Positions 19,349 through 28,097 of a DNA stretch of 60,305 nucleotides are shown here, one piece after another. Position 1 is the stretch's first letter; each line of letters opens with the position of its first letter. Below the pieces are notes generated by a model that worked only from the letters and a program-made list of their open reading frames with translations, ran no database searches and was not told the DNA's origin. Source of the stretch: Pseudomonas sp. BN102. GTDB taxonomy: Bacteria; Pseudomonadota; Gammaproteobacteria; Pseudomonadales; Pseudomonadaceae. The stretch is from the NCBI RefSeq assembly GCF_029871245.1, contig NZ_SSON01000028.1, positions 1-60,305 on the forward strand, given 5' to 3'. The translations under genes and the position numbers were made by a program.

Positions 19349-19362
19349 CTCGATCGCGTCCT

Positions 19363-19414
19363 CCTGTAGGAGCCAGCTTGCTGGCGAACATTCGCGAGCA
19401 AGCTCGCTCCCACG
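19363..19414. repeat. Pseudomonas REP element (TGTAGGAGC type)
   Basis: The left arm TGTAGGAGCCAGCTTGCTGG is followed by GCGAACATTCGCGAGCAAGCTCGCTCCCAC, an imperfect palindrome typical of extragenic Pseudomonas repeats. It lies between rnt and the convergent peroxiredoxin gene. Confidence 0.8.
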
Positions 19415-19429
19415 AAGAGCCCAGACATG

Positions 19430-19457
19430 AAAAAGCCCGGCAGATGCCGGGCTTTTT
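19430..19457. terminator. Bidirectional intrinsic terminator between rnt and the peroxiredoxin gene
   Basis: AAAAAGCCCGGC (19430-19441) pairs with GCCGGGCTTTTT (19446-19457) over a 4-base loop. T-runs on both strands allow it to end both convergent transcripts. Confidence 0.92.
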
Positions 19458-19473
19458 CTTTGCCTGGTAACGC

Positions 19474-20076
19474 TTACAGAGAAGAAGCGTTCTCGGACAG
19501 GTACCGGGCAACGCCTTCCGGCGAAGCGGTCATACCCTTGTCGCCTTTCTTCCAGTTGGCCGGGCACACTTCGCCGTGCTCTTCGGTGAACTGCAGGGCG
19601 TCAACCAGGCGCAGCAGCTCGTCCATGTTGCGGCCCAGCGGCAGGTCGTTGACGATCTGGGAGCGCACAACGCCGTTCTTGTCGATCAGGAAGGCGCCAC
19701 GGTAGGCCACGCCGTCTTCGGACTCGACGTCGTAGGCCTTGGCGATTTCGTGCTTCATGTCAGCAGCCAGGGTGTACTTGACCGGGCCGATGCCGCCCTT
19801 GTCTACCGGGGTGTTGCGCCAGGCGTTGTGGGTGAAGTGGGAGTCGATCGACACGCCGATCACTTCCACGCCGCGGGCCTGGAATTCGGGGATGCGGCGG
19901 TCCAGGGCGATCAGCTCGGACGGGCAAACGAAGGTGAAGTCCAGCGGGTAGAAGAACACCAGACCGTATTTGCCTTTGATGGCCGAGGACAGAGTGAAGC
20001 TGTCGACGATTTCGCCATTGCCCAGAACGGCGGCAACGGTGAAGTCCGGAGCCTGCTTGCCTACGAGTACGCTCAT
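19474..20076 (-). CDS. 2-Cys peroxiredoxin (AhpC/TSA family)
   Basis: A 200-aa cytoplasmic thiol peroxidase that reduces hydrogen and organic peroxides. The peroxidatic Cys is in DFTFVCPSE (about residue 51) and the resolving Cys in GEVCPANW (about residue 171); the tail after it is long enough for a typical 2-Cys enzyme. The position between rnt and bfd matches the probable peroxidase PA3529 of P. aeruginosa. It is divergent from the iron-regulated bfd gene with a 285-bp gap, linking it by location to iron and oxidative stress handling. Confidence 0.93.
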   Translation of the reverse strand: MSVLVGKQAPDFTVAAVLGNGEIVDSFTLSSAIKGKYGLVFFYPLDFTFVCPSELIALDRRIPEFQARGVEVIGVSIDSHFTHNAWRNTPVDKGGIGPVKYTLAADMKHEIAKAYDVESEDGVAYRGAFLIDKNGVVRSQIVNDLPLGRNMDELLRLVDALQFTEEHGEVCPANWKKGDKGMTASPEGVARYLSENASSL

Positions 20077-20296
20077 TCCATGTCTCCTGTTGTCATGGGT
20101 AAATCAATTGGAGTCCGGGGCCACAGCATGGCCGGCCATTGTGGCGGCGCCATGACGCCCGCTTCCGCAAGGGCCGACCATCATACACTCGGCCCAACGA
20201 CTGCGCACTTCGCTTTCGACTCGCAGGTCAGCCCCGGCGAATGACCATCGGACACCGCGGGAAGGCCTCTGGTCCGGGCCTTTCAACCATATCTTT

Positions 20297-20315
20297 GACA
20301 ATCATTCTCATTACT
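20297..20315 (+). promoter_or_regulatory. Fur box upstream of bfd
   Basis: Read on the minus strand, this 19-mer agrees with the Fur consensus GATAATGATAATCATTATC at about 14 of 19 positions. It lies 47 bases before the bfd start, in an AT-rich promoter, so bfd should be derepressed during iron starvation. Confidence 0.75.
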
Positions 20316-20361
20316 ATTAGTATCCCTTCCATCCAATCACTGCCCCGAGCTTTGAGTCGCC

Positions 20362-20580
20362 ATGTACGTCTGTCTCTGTCTAGGTGTCACTGACGGTCAA
20401 ATTCGCGAAGCCATCTATGAAGGCTGCTGCAGCTATCGCGAAGTACGCAACACCCTCGAAGTGGGCACCCAGTGCGGCAAGTGCGCCTGCCTGGCCAAAC
20501 AGGTCGTCAAGGAGACCCTGGCCGAGGTACAGAGCAGCCAGGCCGCCCTCGCCTACCCAGCGGCATATGCCGTGGCCTGA
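20362..20580 (+). CDS. bfd: Bacterioferritin-associated ferredoxin
   Basis: A 72-aa [2Fe-2S] protein that docks on bacterioferritin and donates electrons to release stored iron. The cluster ligands are CLC at residues 4-6 and CGKC near residues 38-41, with the usual order CxC-x31-CxxC. It lies directly upstream of bfrB, its partner, but is separated from it by a terminator, so each gene has its own control: bfd by Fur, bfrB probably by a different promoter. Confidence 0.96.
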   Translation: MYVCLCLGVTDGQIREAIYEGCCSYREVRNTLEVGTQCGKCACLAKQVVKETLAEVQSSQAALAYPAAYAVA

Positions 20581-20601
20581 CCGCCCCGCACGACATAAAA
20601 G

Positions 20602-20628
20602 AACCGGACCTCAGTGTCCGGTTTTTTT
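20602..20628 (+). terminator. Intrinsic terminator of bfd
   Basis: AACCGGAC pairs with GTCCGGTT, followed by a run of T residues; 21 bases after the bfd stop. Confidence 0.9.
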
Positions 20629-20784
20629 GTGCCTATTTTTCAGATGTTTAGGCTTCAAATGTAGAAGTTAAACATTCTTATTTATATTCAAATTTACTTG
20701 CAATTCAATAACTTAGATTTGACACAACAACTTATGGAGATCAAAATTCATTAATCATCCATTCTTCACATGGCAGGACTCCAT

Positions 20785-21255
20785 ATGAAAGGCGACAAGA
20801 AAGTCATTCAGCATCTCAACAAGATCCTCGGCAACGAACTTGTTGCGATCAACCAGTACTTCCTGCACGCCCGCATGTATGAAGACTGGGGCCTGAAGAA
20901 GCTGGGCGACCACGAGTACCACGAGTCCATCGACGAGATGAAGCATGCGGACACGCTGATCAAGCGCATCCTCTTCCTCGAAGGCCTCCCCAACCTGCAG
21001 GACCTTGGCAAGCTGATGATCGGCGAGAACACCAAGGAAATGCTGTCCAGCGACCTGAAGCTGGAGCAGCAAGCCGTACCAGACCTCAAGGCCGCCATCG
21101 CCTACTGCGAAAGCGTCGGCGACTATGGCAGCCGGGAGCTGCTGGAAGATATCCTCGAATCCGAGGAAGAGCACATCGACTGGCTGGAAACCCAGCTGGG
21201 CCTGATCGAGAAAGTCGGCCTGGAAAACTACCTGCAATCGCAGATGGACGAATAA
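20785..21255 (+). CDS. bfrB: Bacterioferritin
   Basis: A 156-aa haem-containing ferritin subunit that builds a 24-mer iron store. The start is the ATG at 20785 ([19 protein letters not shown]), as in P. aeruginosa BfrB; an ATG 15 bases upstream is less likely because it adds residues the family lacks. Ferroxidase ligands are visible: Glu18 ([10 protein letters not shown]), Glu51 and His54 (DEMKHAD), Glu127 and His130 ([10 protein letters not shown]). Met52 is the expected haem ligand. An AT-rich 150-bp promoter region precedes it. Confidence 0.96.
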   Translation: MKGDKKVIQHLNKILGNELVAINQYFLHARMYEDWGLKKLGDHEYHESIDEMKHADTLIKRILFLEGLPNLQDLGKLMIGENTKEMLSSDLKLEQQAVPDLKAAIAYCESVGDYGSRELLEDILESEEEHIDWLETQLGLIEKVGLENYLQSQMDE

Positions 21256-21268
21256 CCCGTCTCAAACT

Positions 21269-21294
21269 AAAAGCCCCGCAAATGCGGGGCTTTT
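21269..21294 (+). terminator. Intrinsic terminator of bfrB
   Basis: AAAAGCCCCGCA (21269-21280) and TGCGGGGCTTTT (21283-21294) form a perfect hairpin with T-runs on both strands. Confidence 0.92.
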
Positions 21295-21392
21295 CATTTA
21301 TGGCTGCAGGAAATTACAACTTGCCAAGTAAGACCAGTTCAAATTAGCTAATAGCACTACCGATATATATGAATAACCAGATGCCATAAAAA

Positions 21393-21413
21393 AGCCCCGC
21401 ACTTGGCGGGGCT
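21393..21413 (-). terminator. Intrinsic terminator of grxD
   Basis: AGCCCCGC (21393-21400) and GCGGGGCT (21406-21413). On the minus strand a run of T follows, 19 bases after the grxD stop. Confidence 0.88.
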
Positions 21414-21431
21414 CTTTCATTCAAGGATCGA

Positions 21432-21758
21432 TCAGGCGCTGGCCTTGCTCACGGCATCCTTGACCAGGGTCTGCAGCTCACCCTTCTCGAACATCTCGGT
21501 CATGATGTCGCTGCCGCCAACCAGTTCGCCAGCTACCCAGAGCTGCGGGAAGGTCGGCCAGTTGGCGTACTTCGGCAGGTTGGCGCGGATTTCCGGGTTC
21601 TGCAGGATGTCGACGTAGGCGAATTTCTCGCCGCAGGCCATCAGCACCTGCGAGGCGCGGGCCGAGAAGCCGCACTGCGGAGCGTTCGGCGAGCCTTTCA
21701 TGTACAGCAGGACAGTGTTGTTGGCGATCTGCTCTTTGATGGTTTCGATGATATCCAT
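21432..21758 (-). CDS. grxD: Monothiol glutaredoxin (Grx4)
   Basis: A 108-aa iron-sulfur cluster carrier. The active-site motif CGFS is present (PQCGFSARA), with MKGSPNAPQCGF and PTFPQLWVAGELVGGSDI for glutathione binding. The ATG at 21758 (MDIIETIKEQI) gives the family length; upstream codons in the frame are not conserved. It lies convergent to bfrB, consistent with the iron theme of this block. Confidence 0.96.
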   Translation of the reverse strand: MDIIETIKEQIANNTVLLYMKGSPNAPQCGFSARASQVLMACGEKFAYVDILQNPEIRANLPKYANWPTFPQLWVAGELVGGSDIMTEMFEKGELQTLVKDAVSKASA

Positions 21759-21851
21759 TGCGCACCTCGGCTGAACTTTCCGACTGGCGAGTCGGCGGGA
21801 TGGCCGCATTGTAGCGGAAAGCCGAGCGATACGCTCGGCCTTCCCTTACCT

Positions 21852-23960
21852 TCAAGCGGCCACCACTTCCACGGGAACGCCATTGAGCGCAGCGTTACCG
21901 GAAACCGCGTCGAGCTGGCGCTCATCGGTCAGGTCATTGGCGCTGGCACCGGGCTGTTCACTGGCGATGCCCATGCGCACACCGGGGCGTGCATGACCCC
22001 AGCCGTGGGGCAGGCTGACCACGCCCGGCATCATGTCTTCGCTGGCGCCGACTTCCACCTCGATCACCCCCACTCGCGAGCGAACCCTCACCCGCTGCCC
22101 GTCCACCAGCCCGCGCGCCTCCAGGTCACGGGGGTGCATCAGCAACTGATGGCGTGGCTTGCCCTTCACTAGCCGGTGGTAGTTGTGCATCCAGGAATTG
22201 TTGCTGCGCACATGGCGCCGCCCGATCAGCACCAGCTCGCCCTCCTTCGGCACCGCTTGCGCGGCGAAGCGCTCGAGGTCGGCGAGGAGGATGGCCGGCG
22301 CGGCCTCCACCCTGCCGCTGGACGTCTTGAGACGGCCGGCCAGGTTGGGCTTGAGCGGCCCGAGGTCAACGCCATGGGGATGCTCGCGCAGGCGCGCGAC
22401 CGAGAGCTTGTGCTCGGAGCGGTCGCCATAGGCGCCGGCGCGCAGGCCCAGGTCGATCATCTGCTCCGGCGCCAAGGTGGGTTTCAGTTCGATACCGGTG
22501 CGTGCCGCAAACGCCTTGGCCAGGCCCACGAAGATCTCCCAGTCATGCAGCGCGCCGACCGGCTTGGCCAGCACCGCCTCGTTGAAGCGGGTGACGTTGC
22601 GCACGGCGAATACGTTGAAGGTGGTGTCGTAGTGCTCGTGCTCCAGCGGCGCGGTGGGCGGCAGGATCAGGTCGGCGTAGCGGGTCGTCTCGTTGATGTA
22701 GAGGTCGATGCTGAGCATGAACTCCAGGCCGTCCAGCGCCTGCTCCAACTGACGGCCATTGGGCGTGGACAGGACGGGGTTGCCGGCCACCGTCACCAAC
22801 GCCCGCACCTGCCCTTCCCCGGGTGTCAGCATTTCTTCGGCCAGGGCCGCCACCGGCAGTTCGCCGCCATACTCGGGCAGGCTGGACACCCGGCTCTGCC
22901 AGCGGTTGAAATGTCCGCCCGACGTGGCAGCCACCAGGTCCACCGCGGGCTCGGTGCAAAGCACGCCACCGACTCGGTCGAGGTTGCCGGTGACCAGGTT
23001 GATCAGCTGGATCAGCCATTGGCAGAGACTGCCGAAAGCCTGGGTGGAAACTCCCATGCGGCCGTAGCAGACCGCGCTCTCGGCTGCGGCGAAGTCCCGC
23101 GCCAACTGGCGAATCTGCTCCGCTGGAATGCCGCAACGCGGGCTCATGGCCTCGGCGCTGAAACGGGCGATGGCATCGCGCACCTGCTCCAACCCTTCGA
23201 CCTGGAGGTGGCTGACGCTCCCCAGCCCTTCCTCGAACAGGGTATTGAGCAGGCCGAACAGTAGTGCTGCATCCTGTCCGGGACGCACGAACAGATGCTG
23301 GTCGGCCATGGCCGCGGTTTCGCTGCGGCGCGGGTCCACCACCACCAGCCTGCCGCCCCGTGCCTGCAGCGCCTTCAAGCGTTTTTCCACATCCGGCACC
23401 GTCATGATGCTGCCGTTGGAGGCCAGCGGGTTGCCGCCAAGAATCAGCATGAATTGGGTGTGGTCGATGTCAGGAATGGGGATCAGCAGGCCATGGCCGT
23501 ACATCTGCTGGCTGATCAGGTGATGGGGCAACTGGTCCACCGACGTGGCGGAGAAGCGCCCGCGGGTCTTGAGCAGGCCGAGGAAGTAGTTGCTGTGGGT
23601 CATCAGCCCGTAGTTGTGGACGCTCGGATTGCCCTGGTACACGGCCACCGCGTTGTTGCCGTGTCGCGCCTGGATCTCCGCCAGGCGCTCGGCGACCAGG
23701 GCGAAGGCTTCGTCCCACTCGATAGGCAGCCATTCGCTGCCGGCGCGGCGCATGGGCTGGCGAATGCGGTCAGGGTCGCTCTGGATGTCCTGCAGGGCCA
23801 CCGCCTTGGGGCAGATGTGGCCGCGACTGAAGCTGTCCTGGCCGTCGCCCTTGATGGAGAGGATGCGGCGGCTGCCATCTTCCTGGTCTTCGGTCTCGAT
23901 GGTCAGGCCGCAGATGGCCTCACAGAGATGGCACGCACGGTGGTGGAGGGTCTTGGTCAT
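21852..23960 (-). CDS. Molybdopterin-dependent oxidoreductase
   Basis: A 702-aa protein of the DMSO-reductase superfamily. The N-terminal [4Fe-4S] ligands are CHLCEAIC near residues 10-17 and HICPKA near 48-53; pterin-binding segments include LILGGNPLASNGS, VVDPRRSETAAMAD, VTGNLDRVGG and the C-terminal SLPHGWGHARPGV. It has no signal peptide, so it is cytoplasmic. The residue after GNPSVHNYG does not allow me to say whether Ser, Cys or SeCys binds Mo. The substrate is unknown; many Pseudomonas genomes encode a similar unassigned protein. It ends 94 bp upstream of the grxD start, on the same strand. In P. aeruginosa other genes follow grxD, so this is a local difference. Confidence 0.88.
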   Translation of the reverse strand: MTKTLHHRACHLCEAICGLTIETEDQEDGSRRILSIKGDGQDSFSRGHICPKAVALQDIQSDPDRIRQPMRRAGSEWLPIEWDEAFALVAERLAEIQARHGNNAVAVYQGNPSVHNYGLMTHSNYFLGLLKTRGRFSATSVDQLPHHLISQQMYGHGLLIPIPDIDHTQFMLILGGNPLASNGSIMTVPDVEKRLKALQARGGRLVVVDPRRSETAAMADQHLFVRPGQDAALLFGLLNTLFEEGLGSVSHLQVEGLEQVRDAIARFSAEAMSPRCGIPAEQIRQLARDFAAAESAVCYGRMGVSTQAFGSLCQWLIQLINLVTGNLDRVGGVLCTEPAVDLVAATSGGHFNRWQSRVSSLPEYGGELPVAALAEEMLTPGEGQVRALVTVAGNPVLSTPNGRQLEQALDGLEFMLSIDLYINETTRYADLILPPTAPLEHEHYDTTFNVFAVRNVTRFNEAVLAKPVGALHDWEIFVGLAKAFAARTGIELKPTLAPEQMIDLGLRAGAYGDRSEHKLSVARLREHPHGVDLGPLKPNLAGRLKTSSGRVEAAPAILLADLERFAAQAVPKEGELVLIGRRHVRSNNSWMHNYHRLVKGKPRHQLLMHPRDLEARGLVDGQRVRVRSRVGVIEVEVGASEDMMPGVVSLPHGWGHARPGVRMGIASEQPGASANDLTDERQLDAVSGNAALNGVPVEVVAA

Positions 23961-24096
23961 CGCCTGGCCTCATGTTCTTGTACGAGACGACCGGTCGGGT
24001 CGCGAATGCAAGACTATGGAGCCAGAACCGCCACTCGGCCAGCAGCGTCAGCGCCATGAATCGGCAGGCATCAGGCGTGCCGATACGAGCGCGCGG

Positions 24097-25626
24097 TCAA
24101 GCCATCGGCTCGGCCAGGCATACCCGGTTGCGTCCGTCGCTCTTGGCCCGGTAGAGCGCAGCATCGGCCAGTTCCACGAGGTGATCGGGATGATCAATGT
24201 CCTGGGGCACCAGGCTGTGCACGCCGACGCTCACGGTCACCACGCCGACCGGATTGCCGGCATGGGCCAGGCCTTGTTCGTACACTGCCTGGCGGATCCG
24301 CTCGGCCACCAGCCGCGCGCCGGCCAGGTCGGTGTGCGGCAGCAGCACGGCGAACTCCTCGCCGCCATAGCGCGCCACGGTGTCACTGGCGCGTACCTTG
24401 AAGCGACGCAGCACTTCACCCACCGCCTTGAGGCAGACGTCCCCGGCCTGGTGGCCGTATCGGTCGTTAAAGGCCTTGAAGAAGTCCACATCGATCATCA
24501 CTAGGGCCAGCGCCGTGCCTGCTGAAGCGGCGCGACGGAATTCGACCTGCAGGGACTGATCGAACTGCCGCCGGTTGGAAATGCCAGTGAGGCTGTCGCG
24601 GTTGGCCAGGCGGGACAGCTCGCGGTTCTCGCGGGCGATGGACTGGGCCACGACCATACGCTGGCGCATCCGCACTACCAGGCCTCCACCGGCGAGGATC
24701 AGCGCCAGCACCAGCACGGCCACCAGGGCCCCCACCATCGCCGCCTTGCGCCCCCATTCGGCCAGCACTTCCTGGCGCGACAGGGACACTGCCACCACCA
24801 GCGGAAAGTGATCCAGGGCGCGATAGGCGTAGACCCGGTCCACCCCATCCAGCCCCGAAACGCTCGCTCCCAGGCCCACCGGCGCGCGCTTGAGATCGGA
24901 CTGGAACAGGTAGCCTCCAGCCATGCTGTCGCCGGTCGCGCCCGCCTGTTCCGGGCGCCGGTAGATGATGGTTCCATTGTTCATCGCGATCAGGATGGAG
25001 CCGTCGTGGCCGATATCGAATTGCTTGTAGAACTCGGCGAAGTGATCGATGCGAATGGTCGCCAGCACCACGCCGGCGAAGCGGCCTTCCCTGTCGTTGA
25101 AGCGGCGCGAAACCGGCAGGACCCACTCCCCGGTGGAACGGCTGCGGATCGGGTTGCTCACCTCGGTGTCGCGGCTGACCGATTGCCGGTGAAACTGGAA
25201 ATAGTCGCGATCCGAGTTGCTGGCATCGGGTGTCGGCGGTGCGTTGGTATGGAAGCGCCAGCGTCCCTCGGCGTCGTAGACGAACACGCCGGCCAGCTGC
25301 GAGGCGCGCTGCTTGTAGGTCTGCAGCAGCTCGTTGATCGCCGCGGGGCTGTTTTCGCCACGCTCCAGCAGGGCCAGCAGGCCGCTGAGGACGATATCGG
25401 CTTCCTTGAGGGACTCCTGGGCATGCTGGGCGATGGAATAGGCCAGGTTGGCGTTGGCCTTGTCCGCTTCCCGCAGGTAGAGCTCCTTGGAATCCAGGAC
25501 CTGCAGCAGGTTGACCAGGATGGCGCCGAGCCCGGCCATCAGGATCAGGGCATACGCGAGCCACAGGGAACGTCGCGCTCCCGGAAATCTCGGAACAGGT
25601 TCCGGCCTGGTCCCTCCCATCCTCAT
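24097..25626 (-). CDS. Membrane diguanylate cyclase with dCache-type sensor
   Basis: A 509-aa protein making c-di-GMP. The ATG at 25626 is preferred because AGGGAG lies 8-9 bases before it; an ATG at 25650 has no such site. Helix 1 (WLAYALILMAGLGAIL), a periplasmic double-Cache sensor (VFVYDAEGRWRFHTNAPPTP, SVSRDTEVSNPIRSRSTGEW), helix 2 (AAMVGALVAVLVLALIL), then GGDEF with metal site MIDVDFFKAFND and active site YGGEEF. The RxxD inhibitory site (RASD) is five residues before GGEEF. The gene stands between the molybdopterin enzyme and the divergent argF region. Confidence 0.92.
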   Translation of the reverse strand: MRMGGTRPEPVPRFPGARRSLWLAYALILMAGLGAILVNLLQVLDSKELYLREADKANANLAYSIAQHAQESLKEADIVLSGLLALLERGENSPAAINELLQTYKQRASQLAGVFVYDAEGRWRFHTNAPPTPDASNSDRDYFQFHRQSVSRDTEVSNPIRSRSTGEWVLPVSRRFNDREGRFAGVVLATIRIDHFAEFYKQFDIGHDGSILIAMNNGTIIYRRPEQAGATGDSMAGGYLFQSDLKRAPVGLGASVSGLDGVDRVYAYRALDHFPLVVAVSLSRQEVLAEWGRKAAMVGALVAVLVLALILAGGGLVVRMRQRMVVAQSIARENRELSRLANRDSLTGISNRRQFDQSLQVEFRRAASAGTALALVMIDVDFFKAFNDRYGHQAGDVCLKAVGEVLRRFKVRASDTVARYGGEEFAVLLPHTDLAGARLVAERIRQAVYEQGLAHAGNPVGVVTVSVGVHSLVPQDIDHPDHLVELADAALYRAKSDGRNRVCLAEPMA

Positions 25627-25841
25627 GCTCCTCACTCCCTGCTTCGGCACACCTTAGACAACGCAATTGGCCGAAACAATCTGGACCTGCGCCCGATTGC
25701 CAAGCCATCCAGCGCCGTTGTACAACGTGTGTCCCGTCCGGACAGGCAAGCTAGAGCGGCCCGCCGGAAGGTGCCGGGATACCCCGGCCAACGCCGGCCC
25801 GTCAGGCGCATAGCCGCGAACGACGCGGCTTCCGGCACATA

Positions 25842-25857
25842 TTGGAAAACGGCGACA
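25842..25857 (-). promoter_or_regulatory. ArgR operator upstream of argF
   Basis: On the minus strand the sequence is TGTCGC, eight bases, AA, an exact match to the P. aeruginosa ArgR half-site consensus TGTCGCN8AA. Another TGTCGC on the plus strand at 25890-25895 may start a second, weaker half-site. The site overlaps the proposed -35 region, which fits arginine-dependent repression. Confidence 0.7.
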
Positions 25858-25869
25858 TTTCCTTATAAG
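25842..25869 (+). promoter_or_regulatory. Putative sigma-70 promoter of argF
   Basis: TTGGAA at 25842-25847 and TATAAG at 25864-25869 with a 16-base spacer, about 120 bases before the argF start and overlapped by the ArgR site. Confidence 0.5.
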
Positions 25870-25989
25870 ATCGCGCCTTCCCCCTAAATTGTCGCCACGT
25901 GCGGCTTTAACCGCCCGTCCCGCCTGCATTGTTCCCGCAAGACCCGGCCAGGACACGCGGCCAGTGGCAAAAGAAGAAAGGTAGTAACC

Positions 25990-26907
25990 ATGAGCGCTAG
26001 GCATTTTCTCTCCCTGATGGACTGTACTCCCCAGGAGCTGAACAGCCTGATCCGTCGAGGCACCGAGCTGAAGGATCTGCGCAACCGAGGCGTGCGTTAC
26101 GAACCCCTGAGGAGCCGCGTGCTGGGGATGATTTTCGAAAAGGCCTCCACCCGTACCCGCCTCTCCTTCGAAGCCGGGATGATCCAGCTCGGCGGCCAGG
26201 CCATCTTCCTGTCCCCGCGCGACACCCAGCTCGGCCGTGGCGAGCCGATCAGCGACAGCGCCATCGTCATGTCGAGCATGCTCGATGCGGTGATGATCCG
26301 CACCTTCGCCCACAGCACGCTCACCGAGTTCGCCGCCCACTCGCGGGTGCCGGTGATCAATGGCCTGTCCGATGACCTGCACCCCTGCCAGCTTTTGGCC
26401 GACATGCAGACCTTCCTCGAGCATCGCGGCAGCATCCAGGGCAAGACCGTGGCCTGGATCGGCGACGGCAACAACATGTGCAACACCTATATAGAAGCGG
26501 CCATCCAGTTCGACTTCCAGCTGCGGGTTGCCTGCCCCGCGGGCTACGAGCCCAATGCCGAATTCCTCGCCAAGGCCGGCGATCGCGTCAAGGTGGTGCG
26601 CGACCCGCGCGAAGCGGTAGCCGGCGCCCACCTGGTCAGTACCGACGTCTGGACCTCCATGGGCCAGGAAGAAGAAACCGCCAGGCGCCTGGCACTGTTC
26701 GCCCCCTACCAGGTGAACAAGGCACTCCTCGACCTGGCCGCGGATGACGTGATCTTCATGCACTGCCTGCCGGCCCACCGCGGCGAAGAGATCAGCGTCG
26801 ACCTGCTCGACGATCCGCGCTCGGTCGCCTGGGACCAGGCGGAGAACCGCCTCCACGCCCAGAAGGCCCTGCTCGAAATGCTGGTCGAACACGCCCATCA
26901 CGCATGA
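25990..26907 (+). CDS. argF: Ornithine carbamoyltransferase, anabolic
   Basis: A 305-aa enzyme making citrulline from ornithine and carbamoyl phosphate. The carbamoyl-phosphate loop is [13 protein letters not shown] binds the substrate, and [10 protein letters not shown] is the ornithine/catalytic Cys motif. The short length and an N-terminus beginning [17 protein letters not shown] fit the anabolic ArgF of Pseudomonas and not the catabolic ArcB. AGAAAGG upstream supplies the ribosome site. Its stop overlaps the start of the next gene (ATGA), and ArgR probably controls it. Confidence 0.97.
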   Translation: MSARHFLSLMDCTPQELNSLIRRGTELKDLRNRGVRYEPLRSRVLGMIFEKASTRTRLSFEAGMIQLGGQAIFLSPRDTQLGRGEPISDSAIVMSSMLDAVMIRTFAHSTLTEFAAHSRVPVINGLSDDLHPCQLLADMQTFLEHRGSIQGKTVAWIGDGNNMCNTYIEAAIQFDFQLRVACPAGYEPNAEFLAKAGDRVKVVRDPREAVAGAHLVSTDVWTSMGQEEETARRLALFAPYQVNKALLDLAADDVIFMHCLPAHRGEEISVDLLDDPRSVAWDQAENRLHAQKALLEMLVEHAHHA

Positions 26908-28013
26908 ATCGCGAACTGATCCTCAGCCTGCGCAACCTCAGCTGCGGTTACCACGAGCAGCAGGTTGTGCGGGGCCTGAACCTCCATCTCAATGCCGGAG
27001 ACATCGGCTGCCTGCTCGGCCCCTCGGGCTGTGGCAAGACCACTACCCTGCGCGCCATCGCCGGCTTCGAACCGGTGCTGGAGGGCGAGATCCAGCTAGC
27101 CGACGAAGTCATCTCCAGCGCCGGCTACACCCTGGCGCCGGAGAAGCGGCGGATCGGCATGGTGTTCCAAGACTACGCACTGTTCCCGCACCTGACGGTG
27201 GCCGACAATGTCGCCTTCGGTATCCGCAAGGACCCCAACTGCGATCACCAGGTCGGCGAACTGCTCGAACTGGTCAAGTTGGGCCACCTGGCCAAGCGCT
27301 ATCCCCACGAGCTTTCCGGTGGCCAGCAGCAGCGGGTGTCACTGGCCCGCGCGCTGGCGCCGGAACCGCGCCTGCTGCTGCTCGATGAGCCCTTCTCCAA
27401 CCTCGACGGCGAGTTGCGCCGGCGCCTCAGCCAGGAAGTCCGCGAAATCCTCAAGGCGCGCGGTACCAGCGCCATCCTCGTCACCCATGACCAGGAAGAA
27501 GCCTTCGCCGTCAGCGACCATGTCGGCGTCTTCAGAGATGGTCTGCTGGAGCAGTGGGACACGCCGTACAACCTGTACCACGAGCCCTTGACGCCCTTCG
27601 TCGCCAGCTTCGTCGGCCAGGGCTATTTCATTCGCGGTCAGCTGATTTCTGCCGATTCGGTGAACACCGAACTGGGCACCATTCGCGGCAACCGCGCCTA
27701 TACTTGGCCCCAGGGTTCGGCGGTGGACGTGCTGCTGCGCCCGGACGACATAGTCCATGCGCCGGAAAGCGAGCTGCGCGCCACGGTCATCGCCAAGACC
27801 TTCCTTGGCGCCGCCACCCTCTATCGCCTGCAACTGTCCACGGGCAGCCAGCTGGAATCGATCTTCCCCAGCCATGCCGACCATCAACCCGGGCAGGAAG
27901 TCGGTATCCGTGTGGCCGCCGACCACCTGGTGGTATTCCCCGCCCAGGGCAGCGTGGCCGCCCACTTCACCCCGCAGGAATCCGGGGTGCGCCGGATCAG
28001 CGGCGCGCTCTGA
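26904..28013 (+). CDS. ABC transporter ATP-binding protein (iron/polyamine-type importer)
   Basis: A 369-aa ATPase with Walker [10 protein letters not shown], signature LSGGQQQRV, Walker [13 protein letters not shown] and switch VTHDQEEA, then a C-terminal TOBE-type regulatory region (about 240-350). The layout is that of FbpC/PotA import ATPases, but no permease or binding-protein gene is adjacent. The same argF-ATPase pair exists in P. aeruginosa (PA3537-PA3538, from memory). The start overlaps the argF stop, so it is translated with argF and may respond to ArgR. Its transport partner and substrate are unknown. Confidence 0.9.
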   Translation: MNRELILSLRNLSCGYHEQQVVRGLNLHLNAGDIGCLLGPSGCGKTTTLRAIAGFEPVLEGEIQLADEVISSAGYTLAPEKRRIGMVFQDYALFPHLTVADNVAFGIRKDPNCDHQVGELLELVKLGHLAKRYPHELSGGQQQRVSLARALAPEPRLLLLDEPFSNLDGELRRRLSQEVREILKARGTSAILVTHDQEEAFAVSDHVGVFRDGLLEQWDTPYNLYHEPLTPFVASFVGQGYFIRGQLISADSVNTELGTIRGNRAYTWPQGSAVDVLLRPDDIVHAPESELRATVIAKTFLGAATLYRLQLSTGSQLESIFPSHADHQPGQEVGIRVAADHLVVFPAQGSVAAHFTPQESGVRRISGAL

Positions 28014-28018
28014 AACAG

Positions 28019-28047
28019 AAAAGGGGCCGCTATTGCGCCCCCTTTTT
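28019..28047 (+). terminator. Intrinsic terminator after the ABC ATPase gene
   Basis: AAAAGGGGC and GCGCCCCCTTTTT form a GC stem with a T-tract, 6 bases after the stop codon. Confidence 0.85.
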
Positions 28048-28054
28048 CGTTTGC

Positions 28055-28083
28055 CCCTTTCGCGAATGAATTCGCTTCCACAA
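28055..28083. repeat. Half REP element
   Basis: CGCGAATGAATTCGCTTCCAC matches one arm of the palindromes at 7992 and 36539. The other arm is absent. Confidence 0.55.
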
Positions 28084-28097
28084 GGCCGAGGGACGCG

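Larger units (their letters stand above)
25627..25989. other. 363-bp intergenic region, diguanylate cyclase/argF
   Basis: No gene is seen. The right half carries the argF promoter and ArgR sequences described separately; the left half (about 25650-25840) shows nothing I can name. Confidence 0.6.

Noticed and set aside
19363-19414. CRISPR-like or tRNA-like palindrome
   Set aside because: Single copy of a common Pseudomonas REP, with no spacer periodicity and no cloverleaf.
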